Assembly (NCBI RefSeq): GCF_900156895.1
Contig: NZ_FTPD01000014.1
Coordinates: forward strand, 1 to 64,000
Reading direction: 5' to 3'
Source: Mesorhizobium prunaredense
GTDB taxonomy: Bacteria; Pseudomonadota; Alphaproteobacteria; Rhizobiales; Rhizobiaceae
Length of the DNA: 64,000 nt
Positions 54,854-64,000 of the stretch are shown piece by piece. Under the pieces are notes generated by a model, which was given only the letters and a program-made list of their open reading frames with translations, made no database searches and had not been told where the DNA came from. Made by a program: the position numbers and the translations under genes. How positions within the stretch are numbered: the stretch's first letter is position 1; each line of letters opens with the position of its first letter.

Positions 54854-55177
54854 ATGTGGACACGTCAGCACAAGCAGAGAAATACCGGTCGGCTGATCAT
54901 CCCCTCGCTCTGCGTGGCGTTCCTCGCCTATTTCGGCTTTCACGCCTACCACGGCGAATTCGGCATCTATTCCAAATACCGGTTGGAAGCCGAAGCCGTC
55001 GACCTGCAAGGTAAGCTCGATGCCGTCAAGGCGGGCCGGCTCGATCTGCAGCGGCGTGTTCAACTCATGCATCAGGGGACGCTGGAGAAGGACATGCTCG
55101 ACGAGCAGGCGCGCAAGGCGCTCAATGTGTCCCACGCCGACGAAATCACCATCATGTTGCCGGCTACGGCAAGATAA
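54854..55177 (+). CDS. ftsB: FtsB/DivIC-family septum formation initiator
   Basis: 107 aa (MWTRQHKQRNTGRLIIPSLC). One membrane helix at about residues 13-30 is followed by a periplasmic coiled coil (YRLEAEAVDLQGKLDAVKAGRLDLQRRVQLM) and a short end. FtsB joins FtsL and FtsQ at the divisome. The position between eno and pdhA matches many alphaproteobacteria. Confidence 0.87.
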   Translation: MWTRQHKQRNTGRLIIPSLCVAFLAYFGFHAYHGEFGIYSKYRLEAEAVDLQGKLDAVKAGRLDLQRRVQLMHQGTLEKDMLDEQARKALNVSHADEITIMLPATAR

Positions 55178-55225
55178 CCAAATTCAAGTTAATCGCCGAT
55201 ATTTTCAACGATTTTAATCGCTTAG

Positions 55226-55248
55226 ATGCATGTCAGCCATGCATTTTT
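55226..55248 (+). terminator. Terminator after ftsB
   Basis: ATGCATG (55226-55232) and CATGCAT (55238-55244) form a 7-bp stem with TCAGC loop, followed by TTTT. It lies 49 nt after the ftsB stop and separates it from pdhA. Confidence 0.75.
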
Positions 55249-55349
55249 CAGCATGGCGAAACGCTTTCCCGCGTGTTAGCCTTTGCCAAATCGGTGGGGA
55301 GAACTGATCTCCCTCAGTGTCCGCAAGAGACGCCAACAGGGAGTGATGC

Positions 55350-56396
55350 ATGGCCACCGCCGCCAGAAAAGCGCCTGCCAAAACCAAACCCAAATCCGAC
55401 GGCAAATCGGCAGGGCTTTCAGCCCCCAAGCCTGTCGACTTTACCAAGGATGAGGAGCTTGACGCCTACCGGCGCATGCTGCTTATTCGCCGCTTCGAGG
55501 AAAAGGCCGGCCAGCTCTACGGCATGGGCTTCATCGGCGGCTTCTGCCACCTCTATATCGGCCAGGAAGCAGTTGTCACCGGCATGAAGATGGCGCTGAT
55601 CGACGGCGACCAGATGATCACCGCCTACCGCGACCATGGTCATATGCTGGCGGTGGAACTGTCGCCGCGCGGCGTCATGGCCGAATTGACCGGGCGCCGT
55701 GGCGGCTTGTCCAGGGGCAAGGGCGGCTCCATGCACATGTTCTCCAAGGAGAAGCATTTTTACGGCGGCCACGGCATTGTCGGCGCGCAGGTTTCGCTCG
55801 GCACCGGCCTCGCCTTCGCCAATCGCTATCGTGGCAACAACAATGTGACACTGACCTATTTCGGCGACGGCGCCGCCAATCAGGGCCAGGTCTATGAGAG
55901 CTTCAACATGGCCTCGCTGTGGAAGCTGCCGGTGATCTACATCATCGAGAACAACCGTTATGCCATGGGCACCTCGGTAACGCGTTCGTCGGCCGAGACG
56001 GATTTTTCGCACCGCGGCGCCTCCTTCAAGATCCCCGGCATCCAGGTCGATGGCATGGACGTCCGCGCGGTCAAGGCAGCCGGCGATCTCGCCACCGAAT
56101 GGTGCCGTGACGGCAAGGGGCCGCTGATTCTCGAAATGCAGACCTACCGCTACCGCGGCCACTCGATGTCCGATCCGGCAAAATACCGCTCCAAGGAAGA
56201 AGTGCAGAAGATGCGCTCCGAGCGCGACCCGATCGAGCAGGTCAAGGCACGGCTGCTCGACAAGAAGTGGGCTGATGAGGACGAGCTCAAGGCCGTCGAC
56301 AAGGAGGTCCGCGACATTGTCGCCGACGCCGCCGAATTTGCCCAGAACGACGCAGAGCCGGATCCGTCCGAGCTCTGGACCGATATCGTACTGTAA
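55350..56396 (+). CDS. pdhA: Pyruvate dehydrogenase E1 component, alpha subunit
   Basis: 348 aa. A basic, Ala-rich N-terminal tail (MATAARKAPAKTKPKSDGKS) is followed by LIRRFEEKAGQLYGMGFIGGFCHLYIGQEA, YRDHGHMLAVELSPRGVMAELTGR and the thiamine-diphosphate motif YFGDGAANQGQVYESFNMA. RYRGHSMSDPAKYRS closes the active site. It forms the alpha2beta2 E1 with PdhB and decarboxylates pyruvate. CAGGGAGTGATGC precedes the start. Confidence 0.97.
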   Translation: MATAARKAPAKTKPKSDGKSAGLSAPKPVDFTKDEELDAYRRMLLIRRFEEKAGQLYGMGFIGGFCHLYIGQEAVVTGMKMALIDGDQMITAYRDHGHMLAVELSPRGVMAELTGRRGGLSRGKGGSMHMFSKEKHFYGGHGIVGAQVSLGTGLAFANRYRGNNNVTLTYFGDGAANQGQVYESFNMASLWKLPVIYIIENNRYAMGTSVTRSSAETDFSHRGASFKIPGIQVDGMDVRAVKAAGDLATEWCRDGKGPLILEMQTYRYRGHSMSDPAKYRSKEEVQKMRSERDPIEQVKARLLDKKWADEDELKAVDKEVRDIVADAAEFAQNDAEPDPSELWTDIVL

Positions 56397-56411
56397 CGAG
56401 AGGGCAAGGCC

Positions 56412-57800
<1,389 letters not shown>

Positions 57801-57804
57801 CGAG

Positions 57805-58099
57805 ATGTCGCGCGAACTAGAAGTTCCCGCGGTGGTCGTCGAGAACAGCGAATTCGATGAAATACTCCGCGTCTGGATTGGTTCGGGACGCGGTCGTCAC
57901 GATGCAAGACCTCTTTGGACCAAACGCTCACAACTGGGGCATGGTGCTCGCTGATGTCGGCATGCACATAGCCAGGATGAGACTGGAAAAAGATGGCATC
58001 CCTGAAATCGAGACGCTTCAGGCATTGGAAGAAGGCTATCGAGGCAGAATGTCGGAGCAGTTCGATATCCAGCACCGTTCGCTAACTGGGCGGAACTGA
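57805..58099 (+). pseudogene. DUF5076-like small gene with a +1 frameshift
   Basis: Starting at ATG 57805 (4 nt after pdhB) the frame reads MSRELEVPAVVVENSEFDEI and LRVWIG, then leaves sense. The next frame continues DAVVTMQDLFGPNAHNWGMV and LADVGMHIARM to the stop at 58099. Removing one G of the GGG at 57885-57887 joins the two into a ~97-aa protein of the kind found between pdhB and pdhC in other rhizobia (recalled as DUF5076). ATG 57857 gives an 80-aa C-terminal frame. It may be a sequencing error or a real loss. Confidence 0.72.
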
Positions 58100-58108
58100 G
58101 GAGGAAAA

Positions 58109-59521
58109 ATGCCGATCAACATCACCATGCCGGCCCTGTCGCCCACGATGGAGGAAGGCAATCTTGCCAAGTGGCTGGTCAAGGAGGGCGACAAGGTTTC
58201 GCCGGGCGACGTGATCGCCGAGATCGAAACCGACAAGGCGACGATGGAAGTTGAAGCCGTCGATGAGGGCACGGTGGCCAGGCTGGTGGTTCCGGCCGGC
58301 ACCGAAGGCGTCAAGGTCAACGCGCTGATCGCCGTGCTTGCAGCCGAAGGCGAGGATGCGGCGGCTGCCGCGAAAAGCGGCGACGGCGCTGCCGCGCCGG
58401 CAAAAGCCGAGGCAAAACAGGAAAAGGCGCCCATCTCCCCACCCGTGGGGGAGATGTCGACGAAGTCGACAGAGGGGGGCGCTGTCCCGCCAGCCGCATT
58501 GAGCCAGGCGCCCCCCTCTGGCCTGCCGGCCATCTCCCCCACAAGGGGGGAGATCAGCCAGTCGGACGGCCGCACCTTCGCCTCGCCACTGGCCCGTCGC
58601 ATCGCCCGGGAAGCCGGTGTCGATGTCTCCGCGGTGACCGGCTCCGGCCCGCATGGCCGCGTGGTCAAGGCCGATGTCGACGCAGCGATTTCCAGCGGCG
58701 GCGCCAAGGCGGCACCGGCCGCGAAAGCGGCACCTGCCGGCGCTCCGGCTCCGGCGGCCGCAGCCAAGCCAATGTCGGACGACCAGGTGCTGAAACTGTT
58801 TGCCGACGGCTCCTACGAGCTTGTCCCGCATGACAACATGCGCAAGACCATTGCGCGCCGGCTGGTCGAGGCCACGACCACCATCCCGCATTTCTACCTG
58901 ACGCTCGACTGCGAGCTTGATGCGCTTCTGGCGCTGCGCGCGCAGGTCAATGCGGCCGCCCCGGTTAAAAAGACCGACAAGGGCGAGGCGCCGGCCTACA
59001 AGCTGTCGGTCAACGACATGGTCATCAAAGCCATGGCAATGGCGCTGATGGCTGTGCCGGATGCCAATGCGTCATGGACCGAGAGCGCCATGGTCAAGCA
59101 CAAGCATGCCGACGTCGGTGTCGCCGTGTCGATCCCCGGCGGGCTGATCACGCCGATCATCCGGCGTGCCGACGAAAAGACGCTGTCGGTCATCTCCAAC
59201 GAGATGAAGGATCTTGCCAGCCGCGCGCGCAGCCGCAAGCTGAAGCCGGAAGAATACCAGGGCGGTACCACGGCGGTGTCCAATCTCGGCATGTTCGGCA
59301 TCAAGGACTTTGCCGCCGTCATCAACCCGCCGCATGCGACGATCCTGGCGGTCGGCGCCGGCGAGGAGCGCGCGGTGGTCAAGAACGGTGAGATCAAGAT
59401 CGCCACCATCATGTCGGTGACGCTGTCGACCGATCACCGCGCCGTCGACGGCGCGCTCGGCGCCGAGCTCCTCGTCGCCTTCAAGCGCATGATCGAAAAC
59501 CCGATGGGCATGCTGGTCTAG
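58109..59521 (+). CDS. pdhC: Pyruvate dehydrogenase E2, dihydrolipoamide acetyltransferase
   Basis: 470 aa. One lipoyl domain (residues 1-80, Lys43 in [11 protein letters not shown]), a linker, the E1/E3-binding domain (FASPLARRIAREAGVDVSAVTGSGPHGRV, about 150-185), a second Ala/Pro linker and the catalytic domain with the active-site motif STDHRAVDGALGAELL. It passes the acetyl group to CoA. Residues 108-149 of the first linker are encoded by a hairpin-rich repeat and contain ISPPVGEMSTKSTEGGAVPP. Without it the linker would be short and ordinary. Confidence 0.96.
   Translation: MPINITMPALSPTMEEGNLAKWLVKEGDKVSPGDVIAEIETDKATMEVEAVDEGTVARLVVPAGTEGVKVNALIAVLAAEGEDAAAAAKSGDGAAAPAKAEAKQEKAPISPPVGEMSTKSTEGGAVPPAALSQAPPSGLPAISPTRGEISQSDGRTFASPLARRIAREAGVDVSAVTGSGPHGRVVKADVDAAISSGGAKAAPAAKAAPAGAPAPAAAAKPMSDDQVLKLFADGSYELVPHDNMRKTIARRLVEATTTIPHFYLTLDCELDALLALRAQVNAAAPVKKTDKGEAPAYKLSVNDMVIKAMAMALMAVPDANASWTESAMVKHKHADVGVAVSIPGGLITPIIRRADEKTLSVISNEMKDLASRARSRKLKPEEYQGGTTAVSNLGMFGIKDFAAVINPPHATILAVGAGEERAVVKNGEIKIATIMSVTLSTDHRAVDGALGAELLVAFKRMIENPMGMLV
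58432..58555 (+). repeat. 124-bp RIME-like palindromic repeat inside pdhC
   Basis: CATCTCCCC/GGGGAGATG (58432-58440 and 58448-58456) starts it, then GTCGAC-GAA-GTCGAC (58456-58470). A perfect 12-bp pair AGAGGGGGGCGC (58471-58482) and GCGCCCCCCTCT (58508-58519) encloses the centre. ATCTCCCCC/GGGGGAGAT (58532-58540 and 58546-58554) ends it. The arrangement is that of the widespread rhizobial intergenic mosaic elements. It is open in frame and expressed within pdhC. Confidence 0.9.
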
Positions 59522-59536
59522 AAGGGAAACAAGGCG

Positions 59537-59671
59537 GTGCGGGAACTCTTCACCAGCCTTTTTGCCTTCAGCCTGTCCAGCGTTGCAACGATCGTCGTGC
59601 ATTGGCTGTTCGTGGGTTGGCGGGTGAGGCGCGCGCGGGCAGATTTCGGCCGGAGTGGGGCAAACTCATGA
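59537..59671 (+). CDS. Small single-span protein between pdhC and the SGNH hydrolase gene
   Basis: 44 codons from GTG 59537 (VRELFTSLFAFSLSSVATIV, then a helix to VHWLFVGW and a basic end RVRRARADFG). AAACAAGG is 5-12 nt upstream. The stop overlaps the ATG of the SGNH hydrolase gene (ATGA), which suggests translational coupling. Nothing similar is recognised, and it may be only a leader frame. Confidence 0.5.
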   Translation: MRELFTSLFAFSLSSVATIVVHWLFVGWRVRRARADFGRSGANS

Positions 59672-60306
59672 AAACAGTCCTTTGCTACGGCGATTCGCTG
59701 ACCTGGGGCTATGATGCGGCAAGTCTGGATCGCCACCCGCTCAAGGACCGCTGGCCGAGTGTGCTGCAGGCGACGTTGGGAGGCGGTATCGAGGTTATCG
59801 CCGAAGGCTTGAACGGCCGCACAACGGCTTTCGACGACCATCTGGCCGGCGCCGACCGTAACGGCGCAAGAGTGCTGCCGACGATCCTGATGACGCATGC
59901 GCCGATCGACCTGATCATCATCATGCTCGGCGCCAACGACATGAAGCCGTGGATTCACGGCAATCCGGTCGCCGCCAAGCAAGGCATGCAGCGCCTGATC
60001 GACATCGTGCGCGGTCACGACTACCCGTTCGATTGGCCGTCGCCGCAGATCCTGATCGTCGCTCCGCCCGCCGTCAGCCGCACGGAAAACGCCGAATTCA
60101 AGGAAATGTTCGCCGGCGGCGATGAGGCGTCGAAGCGGCTGGCGCCGCAATATGCTGTCCTTGCCGACGAGGTCGGCTGCGGCTTCTTCGATGCGGGCTC
60201 GGTGGCCGAGACCACGCCACTCGACGGCGTCCATCTCGACGCGGAGAACACGCGGAAAATCGGGCAGGCATTGGCGCCAATCGTGCGCGTCATGCTGGAA
60301 CTCTAG
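59668..60306 (+). CDS. SGNH/GDSL hydrolase (arylesterase-like)
   Basis: 212 aa from ATG 59668 (MKTVLCYGDSLTWGYDAASL). The GDS motif with nucleophile Ser10, the Gly in EGLNGRTTAFDD, the Asn in MLGANDMK and the late DGVHLD (Asp/His) are all present. It is probably a small esterase or acyl hydrolase. The substrate is unknown. Its place between pdhC and lpd is not part of the classical complex. Confidence 0.93.
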   Translation: MKTVLCYGDSLTWGYDAASLDRHPLKDRWPSVLQATLGGGIEVIAEGLNGRTTAFDDHLAGADRNGARVLPTILMTHAPIDLIIIMLGANDMKPWIHGNPVAAKQGMQRLIDIVRGHDYPFDWPSPQILIVAPPAVSRTENAEFKEMFAGGDEASKRLAPQYAVLADEVGCGFFDAGSVAETTPLDGVHLDAENTRKIGQALAPIVRVMLEL

Positions 60307-60325
60307 AGAATCAGGGGAGAAATCC

Positions 60326-61789
60326 GTGGCTGAGAACTACGACGTCATCATCATCGGCTCCGGCCCCGGCGGCTATGTCACGGCGGTGCGTTCCGCCCAA
60401 CTCGGATTCAAGACAGCGATCGTCGAGCGCGAGCATCTCGGCGGCATCTGCCTCAACTGGGGTTGCATCCCGACCAAGGCGCTGCTGCGTTCGGCCGAGA
60501 TCATGCACTATTCGGATCATTTGAAGGACTACGGCTTGAAGATCGACGGCAAGGTCAGCGTCGATACCGCTGCCGTGGTCGACCGCTCGCGAAAGGTCTC
60601 GCTGCGGCTGAACGGCGGCGTCGCCTTCCTGATGAAAAAGAACAAGGTCGATGTCATCTGGGGCGAAGCCAAGCTGTCCAAAGCGGCTTCCGGCGACAGG
60701 CCGGGCGAGATCGTCGTCTCGAAATCGTCGAAGAAGCCGATGGAGCCACAGCCGCCGGCGCCCAAGGGCGTCAAGGGCGAGGGCACATACACTGCCAAGC
60801 ACATCATCCTGGCGACCGGCGCCAGGCCGCGGGCGTTGCCCGGCATCGAGCCCGACGGCAAGCTGATCTGGACCTATTTCGAAGCGATGGTGCCGAAGGA
60901 GATGCCGAAATCGCTGCTGGTGATGGGTTCGGGCGCAATCGGCATCGAATTCGCCTCATTCTACCGCACCATGGGCGCGGAGGTGGCGGTGGTCGAGTTG
61001 CTGCCGGCGGTGATGCCGGTCGAGGACGCGGAGGTCTCGAAATTCGCGCAAAAGCAGTTCGAGAAGCAAGGCATGAAGATCATCCTCGATGCCAAGGTCA
61101 CCAAGGTCGAAAAAGCTGCGAACTCGGTAACCGCGCATGTCGAGATGAAGGACGGCAAGGTCGAGAAGATCACCGCCGACCGGATGATCTCGGCCGTCGG
61201 CGTGCAGGGCAATATCGAGAATCTCGGCCTCGAGGCGCTCGGCGTGAAGACTGAGCGCGGCTGCGTCGTCGTCGACGGCTACGGCAACACCAATGTGCCC
61301 GGCATCTATGCCATCGGCGACGTTGCCGGCCCGCCTATGCTCGCCCACAAGGCCGAGCATGAAGGCGTGGTCTGCGTGGAAAAGATCGCCAACGTCCCCG
61401 GTGTGCACGCCACTGACAAACTGAAAATTCCGGGCTGCACCTATTGCAACCCGCAGGTTGCCTCCGTCGGGTTGACCGAAGCGAAAGCCAAGGCCGAAGG
61501 CAAGGACATCCGCGTCGGCCGCTTTCAGTTTGCCGCCAACGGCAAGGCCATCGCGCTCGGCGAGGACCAGGGTTTCGTCAAGACCATCTTCGACAGGAAG
61601 ACCGGGCAGTTGCTCGGCGCGCATATGGTCGGCGCCGAAGTGACCGAACTGATCCAGGGCTTTGTCGTGGCGATGAATCTGGAGACCACCGAGGAAGAAC
61701 TGATGCACACGATCTTCCCGCATCCGACGCTGTCGGAGATGATGAAGGAAAGCGTGCTCGACGCCTATGGCCGCGCGCTCAACGCATGA
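60326..61789 (+). CDS. lpdA: Dihydrolipoamide dehydrogenase (E3)
   Basis: 487 aa from GTG 60326 (VAENYDVIIIGSGPGGYVTA), with GGGGAGAAATCC upstream. FAD site GSGPGGYVTAVRSA, redox pair GGICLNWGCIPTKALLR, NAD site SLLVMGSGAIGIEFASFY, and the catalytic HPTLSE (His and Glu). A linker of about 20 residues (SKKPMEPQPPAPKGVKGEGT) interrupts the FAD domain, as in other rhizobial E3 proteins. It re-oxidises lipoate in PDH. Confidence 0.96.
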   Translation: MAENYDVIIIGSGPGGYVTAVRSAQLGFKTAIVEREHLGGICLNWGCIPTKALLRSAEIMHYSDHLKDYGLKIDGKVSVDTAAVVDRSRKVSLRLNGGVAFLMKKNKVDVIWGEAKLSKAASGDRPGEIVVSKSSKKPMEPQPPAPKGVKGEGTYTAKHIILATGARPRALPGIEPDGKLIWTYFEAMVPKEMPKSLLVMGSGAIGIEFASFYRTMGAEVAVVELLPAVMPVEDAEVSKFAQKQFEKQGMKIILDAKVTKVEKAANSVTAHVEMKDGKVEKITADRMISAVGVQGNIENLGLEALGVKTERGCVVVDGYGNTNVPGIYAIGDVAGPPMLAHKAEHEGVVCVEKIANVPGVHATDKLKIPGCTYCNPQVASVGLTEAKAKAEGKDIRVGRFQFAANGKAIALGEDQGFVKTIFDRKTGQLLGAHMVGAEVTELIQGFVVAMNLETTEEELMHTIFPHPTLSEMMKESVLDAYGRALNA

Positions 61790-61885
61790 TAAATTGACCG
61801 CGTAAGATTCAAAAGGTGAGAGCCAAGGAACTCAACGGCAAGGTAATTCGTTTCCGGATGCATTTACCACCAGAGGAGAGGGCAT

Positions 61886-62143
61886 ATGGACGTGAATGGC
61901 GTGGGCTGGATCGCAGCAATCATCGTCGGCGGGCTGGCAGGCTGGCTTGCCGAGATGTTCATGAAAAGCAACATGGGCATCTTGATGAACATCGTTCTGG
62001 GCATCGTCGGCGCGATCGTGCTGAATGCCATCCTTCAGGCGCTCAACATCGGCGCCTTCGGCGCCGGCTGGATCGCCTATCTGATCACCGGTTTCATTGG
62101 CGCCTGCCTGCTGATCTGGGTAGGGCGCCTGGTGCGCCGTTAG
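61886..62143 (+). CDS. GlsB/YeaQ/YmgE-family membrane protein
   Basis: 85 aa (MDVNGVGWIAAIIVGGLAGW), with AGAGGAGAGGGC upstream. Three hydrophobic helices hold the family pattern GGLAGWLAEMFMKSNMGILMNIVLGIVGAIVLN. These transglycosylase-associated-type small proteins are stress-induced and of unknown role. It is in the same direction as lpd and lipA. Confidence 0.9.
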   Translation: MDVNGVGWIAAIIVGGLAGWLAEMFMKSNMGILMNIVLGIVGAIVLNAILQALNIGAFGAGWIAYLITGFIGACLLIWVGRLVRR

Positions 62144-62270
62144 TTGCTGAACTCTTGCCATGCGAAAACGGCTGTGGCGGCATGCGCCGCCTCGGCCTTT
62201 TTCTTTGCAGCGAAAAGTCCTAGATGGAAAGTGAACGCCGGAAGGCGGTCGCGAACGAACTGGATTTCTG

Positions 62271-63236
62271 ATGGTCACCGTCCTCGACACGATCGCCAAT
62301 GCGCCGCGCCTGCGGCATCCTGAAAAGGCGCACAAGCCTGACCAGGATGTGCTGCGCAAGCCCGACTGGATCCGCGTCAAGGCGCCGATGTCGAAAGGCT
62401 ATGCCGAGACGCGCGACATCGTGAAGTCGCACCGACTGGTGACGGTGTGCGAAGAGGCCGGGTGCCCTAATATCGGTGAGTGCTGGGAGAAGAAGCACGC
62501 CACCTTCATGATCATGGGCGAGATCTGCACGCGCGCCTGCGCCTTCTGCAACGTCGCTACCGGCATTCCGACCGCGCTCGATCCCGATGAACCGGCGCGC
62601 ATCGCCCACGCCGTCAAGCAAATGGGTCTAACCCATGTCGTCATCACCTCGGTCGACCGCGACGATCTCGCCGATGGCGGAGCTCAGCACTTTGCCGAGG
62701 TCATCGGCGCCATCAGGGCGGCAACGCCTTCGACGACGATCGAAATCCTGACGCCCGACTTCCTGCGCAAGGAAGGCGCGCTGGAGATCGTGGTGGCGGC
62801 TAAGCCTGATGTGTTCAACCACAATCTGGAGACCGTTCCGTCGAACTATCTGACAGTCCGGCCGGGCGCCCGCTATTTCCATTCAATCAGGCTGCTGCAG
62901 CGGGTCAAGGAACTCGATCCCTCGATCTTCACCAAATCCGGCATCATGGTTGGCCTTGGCGAGGAGCGGAACGAGATCCTGCAATTGATGGACGATCTGC
63001 GTTCGGCCAATGTCGACTTCATGACCATCGGTCAGTATCTGCAGCCATCGAAAAAGCACCATCCGGTGATCCGTTTCGTCACGCCGGAGGAATTCAAGTC
63101 CTTCGAGACGATCGGCAAGACCAAGGGCTTCCTGCTGGTGGCATCGAGCCCGCTGACGCGTTCGTCGCATCACGCCGGCGACGATTTCGCCAAGCTGCGC
63201 GCGGCACGGGAAGCCTTTCTCAGGAAGTCCGCCTAA
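62271..63236 (+). CDS. lipA: Lipoyl synthase
   Basis: 321 aa. The auxiliary cluster motif [12 protein letters not shown], the radical-SAM motif [10 protein letters not shown], and the C-terminal Arg-Ser-Ser triad in [14 protein letters not shown] are intact. It inserts sulfur into octanoyl-protein to make lipoate, the cofactor of PdhB and PdhC encoded upstream. It begins at ATG 62271, and GGATTTCTG is a weak ribosome binding site. Confidence 0.97.
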   Translation: MVTVLDTIANAPRLRHPEKAHKPDQDVLRKPDWIRVKAPMSKGYAETRDIVKSHRLVTVCEEAGCPNIGECWEKKHATFMIMGEICTRACAFCNVATGIPTALDPDEPARIAHAVKQMGLTHVVITSVDRDDLADGGAQHFAEVIGAIRAATPSTTIEILTPDFLRKEGALEIVVAAKPDVFNHNLETVPSNYLTVRPGARYFHSIRLLQRVKELDPSIFTKSGIMVGLGEERNEILQLMDDLRSANVDFMTIGQYLQPSKKHHPVIRFVTPEEFKSFETIGKTKGFLLVASSPLTRSSHHAGDDFAKLRAAREAFLRKSA

Positions 63237-63248
63237 CACACTGGTTTC

Positions 63249-63707
63249 ATGCCACAATTCGAAGCCCATCGCCGCGTTGCGCATACGCCGGAACAGATGT
63301 TCGCTCTGGTCGCCGATGTCGAATCCTATCCGCAATTCCTGCCGCTTTGCGAGGCGCTGACGGTTCGCTCGCGCAAGGAACGCGACGGACGCACCCTCCT
63401 CGTCGCCGACATGAGCATCGGCTACAAGGCGATCCGCGAGACTTTCACCACGCAGGTGCTGCTAAAGCCCGACGAGAAGGCCATCGACGTCAAATACATC
63501 GACGGTCCGTTCAAATATCTGAGCAATGCCTGGCGTTTCGAGCCGGCCGACGGCGGTTGCAATGTATGCTTCTTCATCGACTACGAATTCAAGAGTCGTA
63601 TTCTGGGTGCGGTGATGGGAGCGATGTTCGATCGCGCCTTCCGCATGTTCTCCGAGGCGTTCGAGAAGCGCGCCGACGTCATCTATGGCGCAACGCCGGC
63701 AGCCTGA
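63249..63707 (+). CDS. COQ10/RatA-type START-domain protein
   Basis: 152 aa ([20 protein letters not shown]). The SRPBCC pattern is [44 protein letters not shown], and [20 protein letters not shown]. In mitochondria COQ10 carries ubiquinone; in E. coli RatA blocks 70S formation. Which holds here is open, though coenzyme Q binding is likely in alphaproteobacteria. It ends 25 nt inside the convergent cinA-type gene. Confidence 0.88.
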   Translation: MPQFEAHRRVAHTPEQMFALVADVESYPQFLPLCEALTVRSRKERDGRTLLVADMSIGYKAIRETFTTQVLLKPDEKAIDVKYIDGPFKYLSNAWRFEPADGGCNVCFFIDYEFKSRILGAVMGAMFDRAFRMFSEAFEKRADVIYGATPAA

Positions 63708-64000
63708 TCCGCAGCGAGCGCGCGCAAGCCCAGTTCGAGCGCATGCCTGACCGTCTTCCGGCGGATGAAATTGCGGCCTTTGTCGGCAAACAACTGGCAT
63801 TCGCTGACGACCGGCCGGCCAGTCAAGGCGATACCGAACCAGACCAGGCCGACGGGCTTTTCCGTTGAGCCGCCGCCCGGACCGGCAATGCCGGTAACGG
63901 CAAGGGTTAGCCCGGCGCGCGAATCGGCCAAGGCGCCGGCCGCCATCTCCACCGCCGTTTCCCGTGAGACCGCGCCGTGCGCCTCAAGCGTGGCGGCGGA
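63683..64000 (-). CDS. CinA C-terminal / nicotinamide-nucleotide amidohydrolase, partial
   Basis: The gene enters from the window's right edge on the minus strand and ends with TAG at 63685-63683. It reads [20 protein letters not shown], then [22 protein letters not shown] and [23 protein letters not shown], the CinA C-terminal (PncC) fold. It deamidates NMN. The upstream part is outside the window. It overlaps the COQ10-type gene tail to tail. Confidence 0.9.
   Translation of the reverse strand, partial: SAATLEAHGAVSRETAVEMAAGALADSRAGLTLAVTGIAGPGGGSTEKPVGLVWFGIALTGRPVVSECQLFADKGRNFIRRKTVRHALELGLRALAADQAAGVAP

Overview
The window is a chromosomal segment of a high-GC alphaproteobacterium of the Hyphomicrobiales (Rhizobiales), most likely Mesorhizobium or a close Phyllobacteriaceae relative. 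Evidence: the uninterrupted tuf-S10-spc-alpha ribosomal order with adk inside it, a eukaryote-type glnII next to glnBA, a gstI-like small gene beside glnII, a pdhA-pdhB(lipoyl)-pdhC-lpd-lipA cluster behind eno, and many short intergenic palindromes of the kind common in rhizobia. The species assignment is inference from gene content; no database was consulted. No phage, insertion sequence, CRISPR array, rRNA or tRNA gene was found.

Layout. 1-15,212: ribosomal superoperon from the 3' end of tuf to rplQ, with secY, adk and rpoA, closed by a clear terminator. 15,361-23,703: a DegP/Q-type protease, rarA, crcB, an RluC-type pseudouridine synthase, a DMT permease, an ATP12-type chaperone and an MHS-type permease with a large insert. 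23,893-27,457: a nitrogen-assimilation island of gstI, glnII, glnA and glnB. glnII and glnB each have a sigma-54-like promoter, and glnII and glnA converge on one shared terminator. 27,796-37,497: nnrD coupled to a secreted CxxCH protein, a carboxyltransferase beta subunit, a ParD-like antitoxin with a frameshifted ParE-like toxin, an RhlE-like helicase, a hydrolase and an SDR. 37,712-46,558: a sulfur/amino-acid block (cysK, alaX, sseA, GNAT, a DapB-like reductase, DUF1203), a double-barrel outer-membrane protein, the divergent ald/aldR pair and 5-FTHF cyclo-ligase. 46,829-53,172: ndh, cfa, small proteins, kdsA, dodecin, a PRC-barrel protein and a tiny lipoprotein. 53,396-63,707: eno, ftsB, the pyruvate dehydrogenase genes, lpd, lipA and a COQ10/RatA-type protein, meeting the edge-truncated cinA-type gene.

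How the genes work together. Enolase feeds pyruvate formation. PdhA, PdhB, PdhC and Lpd turn pyruvate into acetyl-CoA, and LipA makes the lipoyl cofactor that PdhB and PdhC carry. GlnB (PII), GSI and GSII form the ammonium-assimilation node. Ald and AldR handle alanine.

The most unusual signals are as follows. A 124-bp hairpin-rich repeat lies in frame inside the pdhC linker. Two genes (a DUF5076-like gene in the pdh operon and the parE-like toxin) each look broken by one extra G. Two degenerate short-motif inverted repeats lie just after ribosomal stop codons (rplF, rpsM). A 15-bp variable-number-type repeat runs into the ndh ribosome binding site. A DapB-like protein lacks the catalytic histidine pair. 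I did not find a self-contained, undescribed multi-gene defence or metabolic system.
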